From positions 53,430 through 117,429 of the forward strand of contig CAYYXR010000004.1 in the NCBI GenBank assembly GCA_964475755.1: a stretch of 64,000 nt of DNA, read 5' to 3'. The notes under the pieces are model-generated. The model was given only the letters and a program-made list of their open reading frames with translations, searched no databases and had not been told where the DNA came from. The stretch is from UBA11612 sp964475755 (GTDB lineage: Bacteria; Pseudomonadota; Alphaproteobacteria; Rhodospirillales; Rhodospirillaceae). Position numbers and translations under genes: made by a program. Each line of letters begins with the position of its first letter. Position 1 is the stretch's first letter. Positions 1 through 8,780 of the stretch are shown here, in pieces.

Positions 1-1709
1 TCCGGCTCGTCCGTCACTACGGCGATGGCCTTCACGCCTTCGGCGTGAAGCTGGCGCGTTATCTGCGCTGGGGACGGATGGCCCTCTACTTCCTGACCAC
101 CGGTCATGGCCGTCGCATCGTTATAGAGAATTTTGTAGGTCATGCTCACGCCAGAGACCACGGCGGCGCGGATGGCCAACGAACCGGAGTGCACATAAGT
201 GCCGTCGCCCAGGTTTTGGAAGACGTGCTTGTCTTCGGAGAACGGCGCCTGACCGACCCAGAACAACCCCTCGCCGCCCATGTGACACGAGGGTTCGGTT
301 GCAAAGTCCGGCACCCACATCGCCATCCAGTGACAGCCAATACCGGCCATGGCCCGGCTGCCGTCCGGGCGCTTCAGACCCGTGCTGTGCGGACAGCCGG
401 AGCAGAAATACGCCGAGCGCATCACCGGCGGGGGCGCGTTGTCGATGGATTTTTGCTTTTGCTCGACGGCGCGCAATGCGTCTTTCACCTGTGCGTCGTC
501 CGAAATGCCCATCAAACGTTTGGCGATGGCGATGGCGATTTCGTGCGGATCAAGCCCCAACTTTGCCTTCAGCAATTCTTCGCCGGCTTCGTCAGCTTTG
601 CCGACAATGCGCGGTCGCTTGTCAGCGGGCAGGTCATAGAGCATGGCGCGCAACTGGTTTTCCATCACCGGCTGCTTTTCCTCGACGACCAACACCTCAT
701 CGAGGCCGGCGCAGAATTCCATCGCCTTCACGGGGTCCATCGGCCACGTCAGGCCGACTTTGTAGATGGCAATTCCTAATTCCTTGGCGCGGGCTTCGGT
801 GATGCCCAGCATGTTCAAGGCTTCGTGCGTATCGGAATAGCTCTTGCCGGCTGTCACGATGCCGAAGCGCGCATTTGCGCGGTCGTATTCGACGCGGTCG
901 AGATTGTTCGCGCGGGCAAAGGCCTGCGCGGCTTTCAGGCCGTGGTCCAGCAGCCGGACTTCCTGATCGAATTGGTTGTCCGGCCAGCGGATCGACAGAC
1001 CGCCGGGCGGCAATTGGAAGTCGGTGGGCTCTTTGATCTGCACGCGGGCCGGATCGACGCTGACCGTTTGTGTGCGGTCCATGTTGTTGGGCTCGACCTT
1101 GTAGCCGATCCACCGGCCGCTGTAGCGCGACATGGCCCAGCCGTAGAGCGCAAAGTCATAGACGTCCTGCACATCGCTCGGCGCCAGCACCGGCATATTG
1201 TGCGTCATGAATGTGTATTCGGACTGATTGGCGACCGTGGCCGACTTGGCCGCGTGGTCATCGCCCACAACTGCAATGACACCGCCGAGCTTTGAAGATC
1301 CTGCGTAGTTGGAGTGCTTCATCGCATCGCCGCTGCGATCAAGGCCTGGGTTCTTGCCGTACCAAAGCCCGAACACGCCGTCGTATTTGGTCTTGCCGAA
1401 AATGCCGGTTTGCTGAGAACCCCAAAGGGCCGTCGCCGCCAGATCCTCGTTCAGTCCCGGCTGAAAGACGACACCCACTTCATCGATGTGCTTTTGGGCG
1501 TATTGAACTTCGCGGTCATACGCGCTCAAAGGCGATCCGCGATAGCCGGTGATGTGGCCTGCCGTGTTGTGGCCGGCGGCTTTGTCGCGACGGGCCTGCT
1601 CGATCGGCGCACGCACCAGAGCCTGAAGGCCCGTCAGGTAAACGTAGCCCTTGCCTTTGACGTATTTATCGTCGAGGCCGACGTCGAGATCGATGGGCTG
1701 AGCATCCAT
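1..1709 (-). CDS. Indolepyruvate:ferredoxin oxidoreductase family protein, partial
   Basis: The window edge removes the 3' end, leaving the first 569 codons. The translation matches the fused indolepyruvate:ferredoxin oxidoreductase family (EC 1.2.7.8, usually about 1,150 aa), which oxidatively decarboxylates aryl-pyruvates or related 2-oxo acids to acyl-CoA and reduces ferredoxin. Visible are an N-terminal TPP-enzyme domain (HITGYRGSPLSAYD near residue 50), a FCSGCPHST stretch, and a thiamine diphosphate site (GDGTYVHSG, then NDATAMTGGQ about 30 residues on). The gamma domain lies outside the window. ATG 1709 is chosen because GGAG sits 6 nt upstream. The neighbouring acyl-CoA genes suggest a role in amino-acid or aromatic acid catabolism, but the substrate is inferred only. 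Confidence 0.85.
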   Translation of the reverse strand, partial: MDAQPIDLDVGLDDKYVKGKGYVYLTGLQALVRAPIEQARRDKAAGHNTAGHITGYRGSPLSAYDREVQYAQKHIDEVGVVFQPGLNEDLAATALWGSQQTGIFGKTKYDGVFGLWYGKNPGLDRSGDAMKHSNYAGSSKLGGVIAVVGDDHAAKSATVANQSEYTFMTHNMPVLAPSDVQDVYDFALYGWAMSRYSGRWIGYKVEPNNMDRTQTVSVDPARVQIKEPTDFQLPPGGLSIRWPDNQFDQEVRLLDHGLKAAQAFARANNLDRVEYDRANARFGIVTAGKSYSDTHEALNMLGITEARAKELGIAIYKVGLTWPMDPVKAMEFCAGLDEVLVVEEKQPVMENQLRAMLYDLPADKRPRIVGKADEAGEELLKAKLGLDPHEIAIAIAKRLMGISDDAQVKDALRAVEQKQKSIDNAPPPVMRSAYFCSGCPHSTGLKRPDGSRAMAGIGCHWMAMWVPDFATEPSCHMGGEGLFWVGQAPFSEDKHVFQNLGDGTYVHSGSLAIRAAVVSGVSMTYKILYNDATAMTGGQEVEGHPSPAQITRQLHAEGVKAIAVVTDEP

Positions 1710-1849
1710 AATAAGCTCCGATGTTAGGGCGCGGGACCGCCGTGAACCACAGACATCACTGTAACAAAATATGTCAGTAATGCTGTCCTATTTTAGGTTC
1801 CCGCACCACATTCCGTCAATCTCGCCGCACATTGCGGCGCATCCTTCAA

Positions 1850-3859
1850 TCAACCGCCCTCGGCAGGCTCGATATCCACGAGAACCACCCCGGCGCTCAC
1901 TGTTTCTCCGGCTTTGCAGCAGATTTCCTTCACCTTGCCGCTGACCGGCGCGGCGAGGCTTTGCATCAGTTTCATGGCTTCGAAGGTGACAATGGTATCG
2001 CCCTTTTTCACCTCTTGCCCCGCTTCCACATGAACGGCATTCACCTGTCCGGGCATCGGCGCCACCAGCATCGGGCCCGACGCGGCGGCCGCGCCGCCTT
2101 GCGCACCGATGCTGTCGAGCTCCGGCTGCACGAGACATATGGTCACCGCGCCATCCTGCGACAAGCTGACTTCGGCGCCGTTCACATAAGTGTCGAAGCG
2201 CCGGGCGACCCCGTCGATGCTGACCGCCGCCGAACGGCCATCCGCACGCACAAGGACCTTGCTCGTCTTTTCTCCGATGGTGATGTCATACGCGCCATGA
2301 CGGCCCGTGACCGTAACTTCCGATTTCGTCTCACCGATCGTCACAAAGAGATGCGTCTTCGCCGGCCGGCCCGCCCGTTCGAGCACTCGGAACGCACCTA
2401 AGTTCAGGAATGGACCAAGATGAGAGGGAACCTCGCGTCTCTCGATACTCGCCGCCCACACCGCCGCAGCGGCAACGGCCAGATGGCCGTCCGTATCCTC
2501 CGCAGGCTTCCAGCCATCCGGAAACGCTTCCTCGATGAAGCGGGTTGTCAGCTCACCTTTGATGAAAGTCGGATTCGTAATGATGTCGCGCAAAAACGCC
2601 TGATTGGTCCCGACACCAAACACGGAGTAGCCATCAAGGGCCGCAGTTAACCGCTGGGCGGCTACGGTGCGTTCTGGACCGTAGGCGATGACTTTGGCAA
2701 TCATCGAGTCATAGTGCGGCGTGATTTCCGAACCCGCCGAAATACCGGTATCGACACGCACGCCCGTACCCGTCGGTGTGCGCACATCATGCACCGGACC
2801 GACGTTGGGCATGTAACCTTGCGACGGGTCCTCGGCATTAACGCGCACTTCAATCGCAGAACCGGACTGCGATATCTCGTCTTGCGATATCGGAAGTTTT
2901 TCGCCTGCGGCAACGCGGATCTGCAATTCGACCAGGTCGAGGCCGGTGATGAGCTCCGTGACCGGGTGCTCCACCTGCAAACGCGTATTCATTTCCAGGA
3001 AGTACGGCTGCTCCTCGCCTTCTTCCATGATGAATTCAACGGTGCCTGCCGAATCGTATTTGATCGCATTCCCGAGCTTGGTCGCAGCCTCGAACAAACG
3101 TGCGCGTGTCTTTTCGGTCAAGCGCGGCGCGGGCGCCTCTTCAACAACCTTTTGGAAATTCCGCTGCACGGAACATTCGCGCTCGAACAGGTGAACAAGG
3201 TTCCCATGCTTATCACCGAGGATTTGCACTTCCAGGTGACGTGGACGGTCGATCAGCTTCTCGATCAACAGCGACGGATCACCGAACCCGGCTTGCGCCT
3301 CCCGGCGCGCGGCATCGAGCGCGCCCGTGAGCTCGGACTCTTTTTCAACACGGCGCATGCCGCGCCCGCCGCCGCCGGCCGAAGCCTTGATCAAAACCGG
3401 AAATCCGATCTTCTTGGCCGCGTCCGTCAGCGTTTTGTCGTCCTGTTTATCGCCGTGATATCCGGGCACACCCGTCACACCCGCCTTTTCGGCGATATGC
3501 TTGGACTCGATTTTCGAGCCCATGCGTTCAATGGCGTCCACATGCGGGCCAACCCAAACGATTCCGTTCTTTTTGCAAAGCTCGACCAACAAAACGCGCT
3601 CGGACAAAAATCCGTAACCCGGATGAATAGCCTCCGCGCCGGTGGCTTTGGCCGCGGCGATGATGGCTTCGGCGTTCAAATAGCTGGAGGCCGCATCAGG
3701 CGGGCCGATGTTGACGGCTTCGTCCGCAGAGCGCACGTGCAGCGCGCCAGCATCGGCGTCGGAATAGACGGCAACGGATGCAATGCCCATGCGCTTGCAT
3801 GTGGCAATGACGCGGCAGGCGATTTCGCCGCGATTGGCGATGAGAAGTTTACGTATCAT
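1850..3859 (-). CDS. Biotin-dependent acyl-CoA carboxylase, alpha subunit (biotin carboxylase + BCCP)
   Basis: 669 aa. It carboxylates its own biotin using ATP and bicarbonate, and the carboxyl group is passed to an acyl-CoA by the beta subunit encoded just upstream. Residues 1-450 are a biotin carboxylase domain: MIRKLLIANRGEIACRV start, ATP-grasp glycine loop ASAGGGGRGM, and EMNTRLQVEHPVTE. The C-terminal ~75 residues are a biotinyl domain with FEAMKLMQ, putative biotinyl lysine K630. Size and layout fit methylcrotonyl-, geranyl- or propionyl-type enzymes. The start at 3859 lies 4 bp after the beta stop and matches the family N-terminus; an upstream in-frame extension exists but runs into the beta gene. 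The acyl-CoA substrate cannot be read from the sequence. Confidence 0.93.
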   Translation of the reverse strand: MIRKLLIANRGEIACRVIATCKRMGIASVAVYSDADAGALHVRSADEAVNIGPPDAASSYLNAEAIIAAAKATGAEAIHPGYGFLSERVLLVELCKKNGIVWVGPHVDAIERMGSKIESKHIAEKAGVTGVPGYHGDKQDDKTLTDAAKKIGFPVLIKASAGGGGRGMRRVEKESELTGALDAARREAQAGFGDPSLLIEKLIDRPRHLEVQILGDKHGNLVHLFERECSVQRNFQKVVEEAPAPRLTEKTRARLFEAATKLGNAIKYDSAGTVEFIMEEGEEQPYFLEMNTRLQVEHPVTELITGLDLVELQIRVAAGEKLPISQDEISQSGSAIEVRVNAEDPSQGYMPNVGPVHDVRTPTGTGVRVDTGISAGSEITPHYDSMIAKVIAYGPERTVAAQRLTAALDGYSVFGVGTNQAFLRDIITNPTFIKGELTTRFIEEAFPDGWKPAEDTDGHLAVAAAAVWAASIERREVPSHLGPFLNLGAFRVLERAGRPAKTHLFVTIGETKSEVTVTGRHGAYDITIGEKTSKVLVRADGRSAAVSIDGVARRFDTYVNGAEVSLSQDGAVTICLVQPELDSIGAQGGAAAASGPMLVAPMPGQVNAVHVEAGQEVKKGDTIVTFEAMKLMQSLAAPVSGKVKEICCKAGETVSAGVVLVDIEPAEGG

Positions 3860-3863
3860 GGCC

Positions 3864-5480
3864 TTACATCCGGTAAACAGGTGACGGGCCACTCGCGCGC
3901 GGCGACGCTGCGGCAAGAGCAAGGCACAGTCCAAGCACATCGCGCGTTTGCGCGGGCTCGATGATGCCGTCGTCCCACAACCGCGCGGTCGCGTAATATG
4001 GATCGCTTTGTTCCGTAAACTGCGCACGCGTACGGCGTTCGATTTCGTCCAATTCTTTTTGGTCGGCTTCGCCGCGTTTTGCGCTGGTACGGCGCAACTC
4101 CAAAAGAACGTTCGTGGCCACATCCGGGCTCATGGTTGCGATGCGCGAATTGGGCCAGGAGAACAGAAAGCGCGGCTCGAAGCCGCGCCCGCACATCCCG
4201 TAGTTCCCGGCGCCGTAAGACCCACCGATGATCACGGTGAAACGCGGCACGCGCGCCGTGGATACGGCATACACAAGTTTCGCGCTGTGCTTGGCGATAC
4301 CACCGCGCTCAGCTTCGCTGCCGACCATGAAGCCGGTGATGTTTTGCAAGAACAACAGCGGAATGTTCCGCTGATTGCACAACTCGATGAAGTGCGCGCC
4401 CTTCACCGAGGAGTCTGAGAACAATGGTCCGTTATTGCCGAGAATACCGACAGGGTAGCCATGCATGTAGGCTGTACCGGTGATGAGCGACGTGCCCCAT
4501 TCCGGTTTGAATTCCTGGAACTCGCTGCCGTCCACCATGCGCGCGATCACTTCGCGCACATCGTAGGGCATCTTCGGGTCCTTATCGATGATGCCGCCGA
4601 TCTCTTCGGCATCGTACAGCGGCGCACGCACCGGGCGTGTTGTCGCGCTGCATGTGCGCTCCCAATTCAGCCCGGCAATGATGTCACGTACCTTCTTCAA
4701 CGCTTCACGTTCGTTATGCGCCAGGTAATCCGAAACGCCGGAAACATGGGTATGCATTTCCGCGCCGCCAAGAGACTCACCGTCGATTTCTTCGTTGATG
4801 GCAACTTTGACGATGGATGGTCCGCCCAAGTGAATGCGTGCCTGGCCTTTGACCATCACCACTTCGTCGGACAATGCAGGGATATACGCACCGCCCGCCG
4901 TGCACCCGCCGAATACGGCGGAGATTTGCGGCAAGCCCATCGCCGATAAGCGGCACTGGTTGTAGAACGTGCCGCCGAAGTGATCCTTATCGGGGAACAC
5001 GCGGTCCTGTTCGGGCAAATACGCACCGCCGCAATCGACGAGATAAATCACCGGCAGTTTGTTTTCTTCGGCAATTGTCTGTGCGCGCACGTGCTTTTTC
5101 ACGGTTTCAGCGAAGAACGATCCACCCTTCACTGTGGCATCGTTGGCGATGATCATGCACGGTACGCCGTGAACGATGCCGATGCCGGTGACAATACCCG
5201 CGCCGGGTACATCGTTGCCGTACATCTGCCAAGCGGCCAGCGGCGAAAGTTCCATGAACGACGTCAGTGGATCGACCAACAAGTCGATGCGGTCACGCGC
5301 GAGAATTTTGCCGCGCTTGTGATGCCGGTCGACCAGGACCTGTCCGCCGCCGATATAGGTATGCTCCAGCGCCTTGCGCAGTTCGTCGAGCAATCCGTCG
5401 TAGTGCGCCTTGTTGTCCTTGAAGCGCCCGGCGCCGGAAACAACGGCGCTCTCAATGCGTGGCATTGCGCCAACACTCAT
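3864..5480 (-). CDS. Acyl-CoA carboxylase, beta subunit (carboxyltransferase)
   Basis: 538 aa, the usual length for MCC/GCC-type beta subunits. It transfers the carboxyl group from biotin to an acyl-CoA. Family landmarks are GGAYLPEQDRVFPDKDHFGG, CTAGGAYIPALSDE and, near the C-terminal half, IGGSYGAGNYGMCGRGF. These resemble methylcrotonyl-CoA carboxylase more than propionyl-CoA carboxylase. Family knowledge says one residue near the HFG..FYNQ stretch separates methylcrotonyl- from geranyl-CoA carboxylases, but it was not aligned here. ATG 5480 is preceded by GGGAGAGAG; an upstream in-frame ATG at 5525 lacks such a site. First gene of a two-gene operon with the alpha subunit; a palindromic operator candidate lies 56 bp upstream. 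No enoyl-CoA hydratase or HMG-CoA lyase gene is adjacent. Confidence 0.92.
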   Translation of the reverse strand: MSVGAMPRIESAVVSGAGRFKDNKAHYDGLLDELRKALEHTYIGGGQVLVDRHHKRGKILARDRIDLLVDPLTSFMELSPLAAWQMYGNDVPGAGIVTGIGIVHGVPCMIIANDATVKGGSFFAETVKKHVRAQTIAEENKLPVIYLVDCGGAYLPEQDRVFPDKDHFGGTFYNQCRLSAMGLPQISAVFGGCTAGGAYIPALSDEVVMVKGQARIHLGGPSIVKVAINEEIDGESLGGAEMHTHVSGVSDYLAHNEREALKKVRDIIAGLNWERTCSATTRPVRAPLYDAEEIGGIIDKDPKMPYDVREVIARMVDGSEFQEFKPEWGTSLITGTAYMHGYPVGILGNNGPLFSDSSVKGAHFIELCNQRNIPLLFLQNITGFMVGSEAERGGIAKHSAKLVYAVSTARVPRFTVIIGGSYGAGNYGMCGRGFEPRFLFSWPNSRIATMSPDVATNVLLELRRTSAKRGEADQKELDEIERRTRAQFTEQSDPYYATARLWDDGIIEPAQTRDVLGLCLALAAASPRASGPSPVYRM

Positions 5481-5536
5481 CGTCTCTCTCCCAAATACGG
5501 CAGACAGAAGGGGCAGAACCGCCACCCTCAGTTCTA

Positions 5537-5548
5537 CCTAACGTTAGG
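5537..5548. promoter_or_regulatory. Candidate TetR operator upstream of carboxylase operon
   Basis: Perfect 12-bp palindrome CCTAACGTTAGG, 56 bp upstream of the carboxylase beta ATG and 32 bp beyond the stop of the racemase-like gene. A copy differing at one base sits next to the tetR gene at 8725-8736. On one strand both share a 15-nt core, TACCTAACRTTAGGC. The pairing of one copy near the regulator and one at a metabolic operon is the usual layout for a local TetR regulon. That it is the binding site is inferred. Confidence 0.6.
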
Positions 5549-5580
5549 CCGGTAAAAACCGGCTGTCAATGAAACCGCCG

Positions 5581-6762
5581 CTAAGCCGCAGAATGGCTGG
5601 CGATCAGCCCGGTTTCGCTAAATTTCTTCAACTCCTCATCGCTGTAGCCGAGTCGGCCCAGCACTTCCAAAGTATGCGCGCCGGTCTCGGGCGCGCCGGC
5701 CGTCGCCGGGTGTTTGGTGACCGAGAATTTCGGCACCGGCGAGGGCTGAATCACCCCGTCGATTTCCATGAATGCGCCGGCGGCCACCTGCTGCGGATGC
5801 TTCGGCGCCTCGGACAGATCGAGCACCGGCGTCACGCAGGCATCGGACCCTTCGAAAACTTTCGTCCATTCATCACGTGTCTTCTGCGCAAATGTTTTGG
5901 CGAACAGCTCTCGCGTTGCCGGCCATGTTGAACGGTCCAGCTGTTCCTCCGCATCGACCTGGTCTTTGAGCTCGAGAAGATCGAGCATTTCCAAATAGAA
6001 CTTCCGCTCGATAGACCCGATGGCCATGTACTTGCCGTCCTTGGTCTCATACGTGCGATAGAACGGCGCACCGCCATCGAGGTGATTTACCCCGCGCTCC
6101 AGCTTCCAGTTTCCGGCCGCATAGTGCCCATACAACATCGGCATGAGGCCGAGAGTCCCATCTGCGATACTGGCGCTCACCACCTGCCCTTTGCCGGTGT
6201 TCTTGGCCGCGAACAAACCCGCGACAACCCCGACCAACAGGTGCATAGCTGCGCCGCCGAAGTCCCCGATCAGGTTCAGGGGCGGCGGCGGCGGCCCTTC
6301 AAGACCCATGGCCGCAAGGCACCCGCTGAGCCCGAGATAGTTGATATCGTGCGCGGCGATCGGCGCCATCGGGCCTTTATCGCCCCAGCCGCTGCTGCGC
6401 CCGAACACCAGTTTCGGATTATCTTTCAAACACTCATCGGGACCCAAGCCCAAGCGCTCCATCACGCCGGGGCGAAATCCTTCAATCAACGCATCGCTAC
6501 TGGCGATAAGTTTTCTGACCAATTTCACGCCGTCGGGGTTCTTTAAATCCACGGCGATGGATTTTTTCCCGCGCGCCATGGTGTTGAACTTCGTATCCAC
6601 GGCGATGCCCAGCCCTGCGTCAAAAGTACGATCCACGCGAATTATTTCTGCGCCCATGTCCGCTAGGGCCATTCCACAGAATGGAACGGGCCCAATTGCG
6701 GCCATTTCGACAATTTTTATGCCCGCAAGCGGCCCTTGCGACGCAGCAGAAGTCTCGGACAT
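5581..6762 (-). CDS. CaiB/BaiF family protein, alpha-methylacyl-CoA racemase-like
   Basis: 393 aa. The sequence follows alpha-methylacyl-CoA racemase (EC 5.1.99.4) rather than formyl/succinyl CoA-transferases: IGPVPFCGMALADMGAE near residue 24, GWGDKG.......AHDINYLGLSG and NLIGDFGG, then GGAPFYRTYETKDGKY. In this family the His of AHDINY (here H138) and the Asp of GDFGG (D167) are the two catalytic acid/base residues; both are present. Such enzymes epimerise 2-methylacyl-CoAs so that dehydrogenases can act on branched chains. ATG 6762 has AGAAGGAAG just upstream; a start 12 codons earlier (6798) lacks one. A run of five prolines (about 157-161) is unusual. Divergent from the acyl-CoA dehydrogenase gene. 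Confidence 0.87.
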   Translation of the reverse strand: MSETSAASQGPLAGIKIVEMAAIGPVPFCGMALADMGAEIIRVDRTFDAGLGIAVDTKFNTMARGKKSIAVDLKNPDGVKLVRKLIASSDALIEGFRPGVMERLGLGPDECLKDNPKLVFGRSSGWGDKGPMAPIAAHDINYLGLSGCLAAMGLEGPPPPPLNLIGDFGGAAMHLLVGVVAGLFAAKNTGKGQVVSASIADGTLGLMPMLYGHYAAGNWKLERGVNHLDGGAPFYRTYETKDGKYMAIGSIERKFYLEMLDLLELKDQVDAEEQLDRSTWPATRELFAKTFAQKTRDEWTKVFEGSDACVTPVLDLSEAPKHPQQVAAGAFMEIDGVIQPSPVPKFSVTKHPATAGAPETGAHTLEVLGRLGYSDEELKKFSETGLIASHSAA

Positions 6763-6865
6763 AGACGCTTCCTTCTGGACATAGTCGGGAGTCGGCAAGT
6801 AAACATCCTCCGCGCGATTGCGCCAGATTCTTTTTCTCCGCTTTCAACGAATGGAAGGTACGCCC

Positions 6866-8050
6866 ATGGCCCTCGATCAGCCCGCTTTGTCCAACGAAGA
6901 TCCCTGGTTCCGTGAAGAGCACATCATGCTGCGCGACCAGATTCGCCGCTTTGTCGAAGAGGAGGTAAAGCCTCACGGTCGCAAATGGGAAGAAGACGGC
7001 ATGATCCCGCGTGATGTGCTGAAGAAGTTTGCCGACCTCGGCATCTTCGGTCTGTGCTATCCCGAGCAGTACGGCGGCAGCGAGATGGATACCGTCGCCA
7101 CCTGTATTCTGGCGGAAGAACTGGGCAAATGTACCTTCGGCGGCTTTGCCATCACCGTACTGGTTCACACCGACATGGCCTCGCCGCACCTCGTGAACGC
7201 GGGCACGCCCGAGCAATTGCAGAAGTACCTGCCGGACATCATCGCCGGCAACAAAATCACTGCGGTCGGTGTGACAGAGCCTGACGCGGGCTCCGACGTC
7301 GCAGGCATTCGCACCACCGCCAAAAAAGACGGCGACGATTACATTCTCAATGGATCGAAATTCTTCATCACCAATGGTGTTCACGCCGATATCTATTTTG
7401 TTGCCGCCAAGACCGACACGACGGCGAAGGGATCGCGCGGCATTTCCATGTTCATCGTTGAAAAAGGCACGCCGGGCTTTTCCGTCGGCCGCGCCCTGAA
7501 AAAACAAGGCTGGTATTCCTCGGACACAGCCGAACTGATTTTCGATAACTGCCGTGTGCCGGCGGCCAACATGCTCGGCGAAGAGAACAAGGGCTTCTAC
7601 GCCGTCATGAAAAACTTCCAGAACGAGCGCATGGTTCTGGGCGCGCAGGCCATGGGCGAAGCGCAAGCCGCTTTGGCCATGACGCTGCAATACGTGCGCG
7701 AGCGCAAAGCCTTCGGCGCAACCTTGTGGGACAAGCAGACCATTCGACAGCGCCTCACCATGCTGGCCTCCAAAGTCGAAGCGGCCAAGCAACTCGTTTA
7801 CAAGGCGGCCTGGATGGATGCGCAGGGACGCGAGTGTGTGCGTGAAGTGTCCATGGTCAAGGCGCTGTGCGGCGAGTTGGTCAACGAAGTCATGTACACC
7901 TGCCAGCAGTTCCACGGCGGCTTCGGCTACATTCAGGAAAGCGACATCGAACGCATGGTGCGCGATGCCCGCGTGCAATCCATCGGCGGCGGCGCCACCG
8001 AGGTCATGCTCGAGGAAGTCGCGAAGAGGATGCCGCCGACAAACTGGTAG
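6866..8050 (+). CDS. Acyl-CoA dehydrogenase
   Basis: 394 aa, normal family length. FAD-dependent alpha,beta-desaturation of an acyl-CoA, with electrons passed to ETF. Signature stretches are AVGVTEPDAGSDVAGI (about 133-148), YVRERKAFG (276-284) and QFHGGFGYIQESDIERMVRDA. The C-terminal flavin loop is QSIGGGATEVM, so the MCAD-type catalytic Glu is absent there. E254 in FQNERM aligns by eye with the helix-G catalytic Glu of isovaleryl- and long-chain enzymes; this placement is inferred. ATG 6866 is preceded by GAAGG; in-frame ATGs at 6818 and 6851 are less likely. Gene is divergent from the racemase-like gene (103 bp apart) and convergent with tetR, placing it in the same catabolic block. Confidence 0.93.
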   Translation: MALDQPALSNEDPWFREEHIMLRDQIRRFVEEEVKPHGRKWEEDGMIPRDVLKKFADLGIFGLCYPEQYGGSEMDTVATCILAEELGKCTFGGFAITVLVHTDMASPHLVNAGTPEQLQKYLPDIIAGNKITAVGVTEPDAGSDVAGIRTTAKKDGDDYILNGSKFFITNGVHADIYFVAAKTDTTAKGSRGISMFIVEKGTPGFSVGRALKKQGWYSSDTAELIFDNCRVPAANMLGEENKGFYAVMKNFQNERMVLGAQAMGEAQAALAMTLQYVRERKAFGATLWDKQTIRQRLTMLASKVEAAKQLVYKAAWMDAQGRECVREVSMVKALCGELVNEVMYTCQQFHGGFGYIQESDIERMVRDARVQSIGGGATEVMLEEVAKRMPPTNW

Positions 8051-8069
8051 GTTCGGCTTTCGCGGAAAA

Positions 8070-8723
8070 TTAGCGGGCGACGATTCCTTGGCGCACCAGC
8101 GCCGAGAATGCGGTTGCGACTTTATCGACCGGACCTTTGGCGGGGTCGAACCACTCCAGCGTTGCATTGAGGCTGCTGATCAGAAGCGCGAGCAGCAAGT
8201 GCGGATCGGATCCGGGCTGCAGTTCGCCGGCCTTCGCCGCTTTGGTCAGCAGATTTTCCCAATACTCTTCGTAGGTCCGGCGCGTCGGCTTGTGCGCATC
8301 CTGCACGGCCCCGGGCACCTGCCCGAAGATGCGCACGTTGGCCGAGGTGTAATCCCCCATCTCATGCAGCGCGCGCAGATGCTCGTGAATGGAAACATCG
8401 ATCACATCGCCGACAGGCGCATCCGCCGGAAGCTTGGCGACCGCTGCTTGCACGGCGTCGTTCACCCGCGCCACGCCCGTATTCAGAACTTCAATGACGA
8501 TTTCGTCTTTGGAAGCGAAGTGGTAATAGAGGCTCCCTGCTTTCATGCCGCTCTCCGCGGCGATGTCCCGCAGACTGGTTCCGCCGTATCCCTTTTGACG
8601 GAATAGGCGGGCAGCGCAGTCAAGAATGCGCTGGCGCGAAGGATTGGCTTCGGTATCGGTCGCGGAGTCTGGCACTTGAGAACCCTGGAAGGACTTGCGG
8701 GACGCGGGCGGAATATGGGACAT
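8070..8723 (-). CDS. TetR/AcrR family transcriptional regulator
   Basis: 217 aa from ATG 8723. The N-terminal HTH is clear: RQRILDCAARLFRQKGYGGT, then SLRDIAAESGMKAGSLYYHF and SKDEIV, followed by an all-helical ligand-binding half. Likely a local repressor responding to an acyl-CoA or acid, based on neighbours. The ATG is only one base from the candidate operator CCTAATGTTAGG, and the HTH starts about 14 residues later than usual; a GTG at 8675 with AGGG upstream would give a more typical N-terminus and a normal leader, so the start is uncertain. Divergent from the SDR-bioC unit and convergent with the acyl-CoA dehydrogenase gene (19 bp apart). Confidence 0.92.
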   Translation of the reverse strand: MSHIPPASRKSFQGSQVPDSATDTEANPSRQRILDCAARLFRQKGYGGTSLRDIAAESGMKAGSLYYHFASKDEIVIEVLNTGVARVNDAVQAAVAKLPADAPVGDVIDVSIHEHLRALHEMGDYTSANVRIFGQVPGAVQDAHKPTRRTYEEYWENLLTKAAKAGELQPGSDPHLLLALLISSLNATLEWFDPAKGPVDKVATAFSALVRQGIVAR

Positions 8724-8724
8724 G

Positions 8725-8736
8725 CCTAATGTTAGG
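8725..8736. promoter_or_regulatory. Candidate TetR operator in tetR/SDR divergent promoter
   Basis: CCTAATGTTAGG, an 11/12 match to the perfect palindrome at 5537-5548, with matching flanks (the minus strand reads TACCTAACATTAGGC). It lies between the divergent tetR gene and the SDR gene, 44 bp before the SDR ATG, where it could control both. Function as operator is inferred from position and repetition. Confidence 0.6.
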
Positions 8737-8780
8737 TAGGCTGCCGGAGAACACCCCGCCGGTCAAGGCGACAGGATGCG

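Noticed and set aside
1718..1728. Possible third TetR site (ATGTTAGG) upstream of the IOR-type gene
   Set aside because: Only the right half matches (8 of 12 bases) and it overlaps the ribosome site region; too weak to call.
2714..3964. 416-aa open frame on the plus strand
   Set aside because: Lies opposite the well-supported carboxylase alpha gene; amino-acid composition is Arg/Gly/His-rich with no motifs, as expected from the reverse strand of a GC-rich gene.
6620..8167. 515-aa open frame on the minus strand
   Set aside because: Antisense to the acyl-CoA dehydrogenase, whose motifs are clear; no ribosome site or family pattern.
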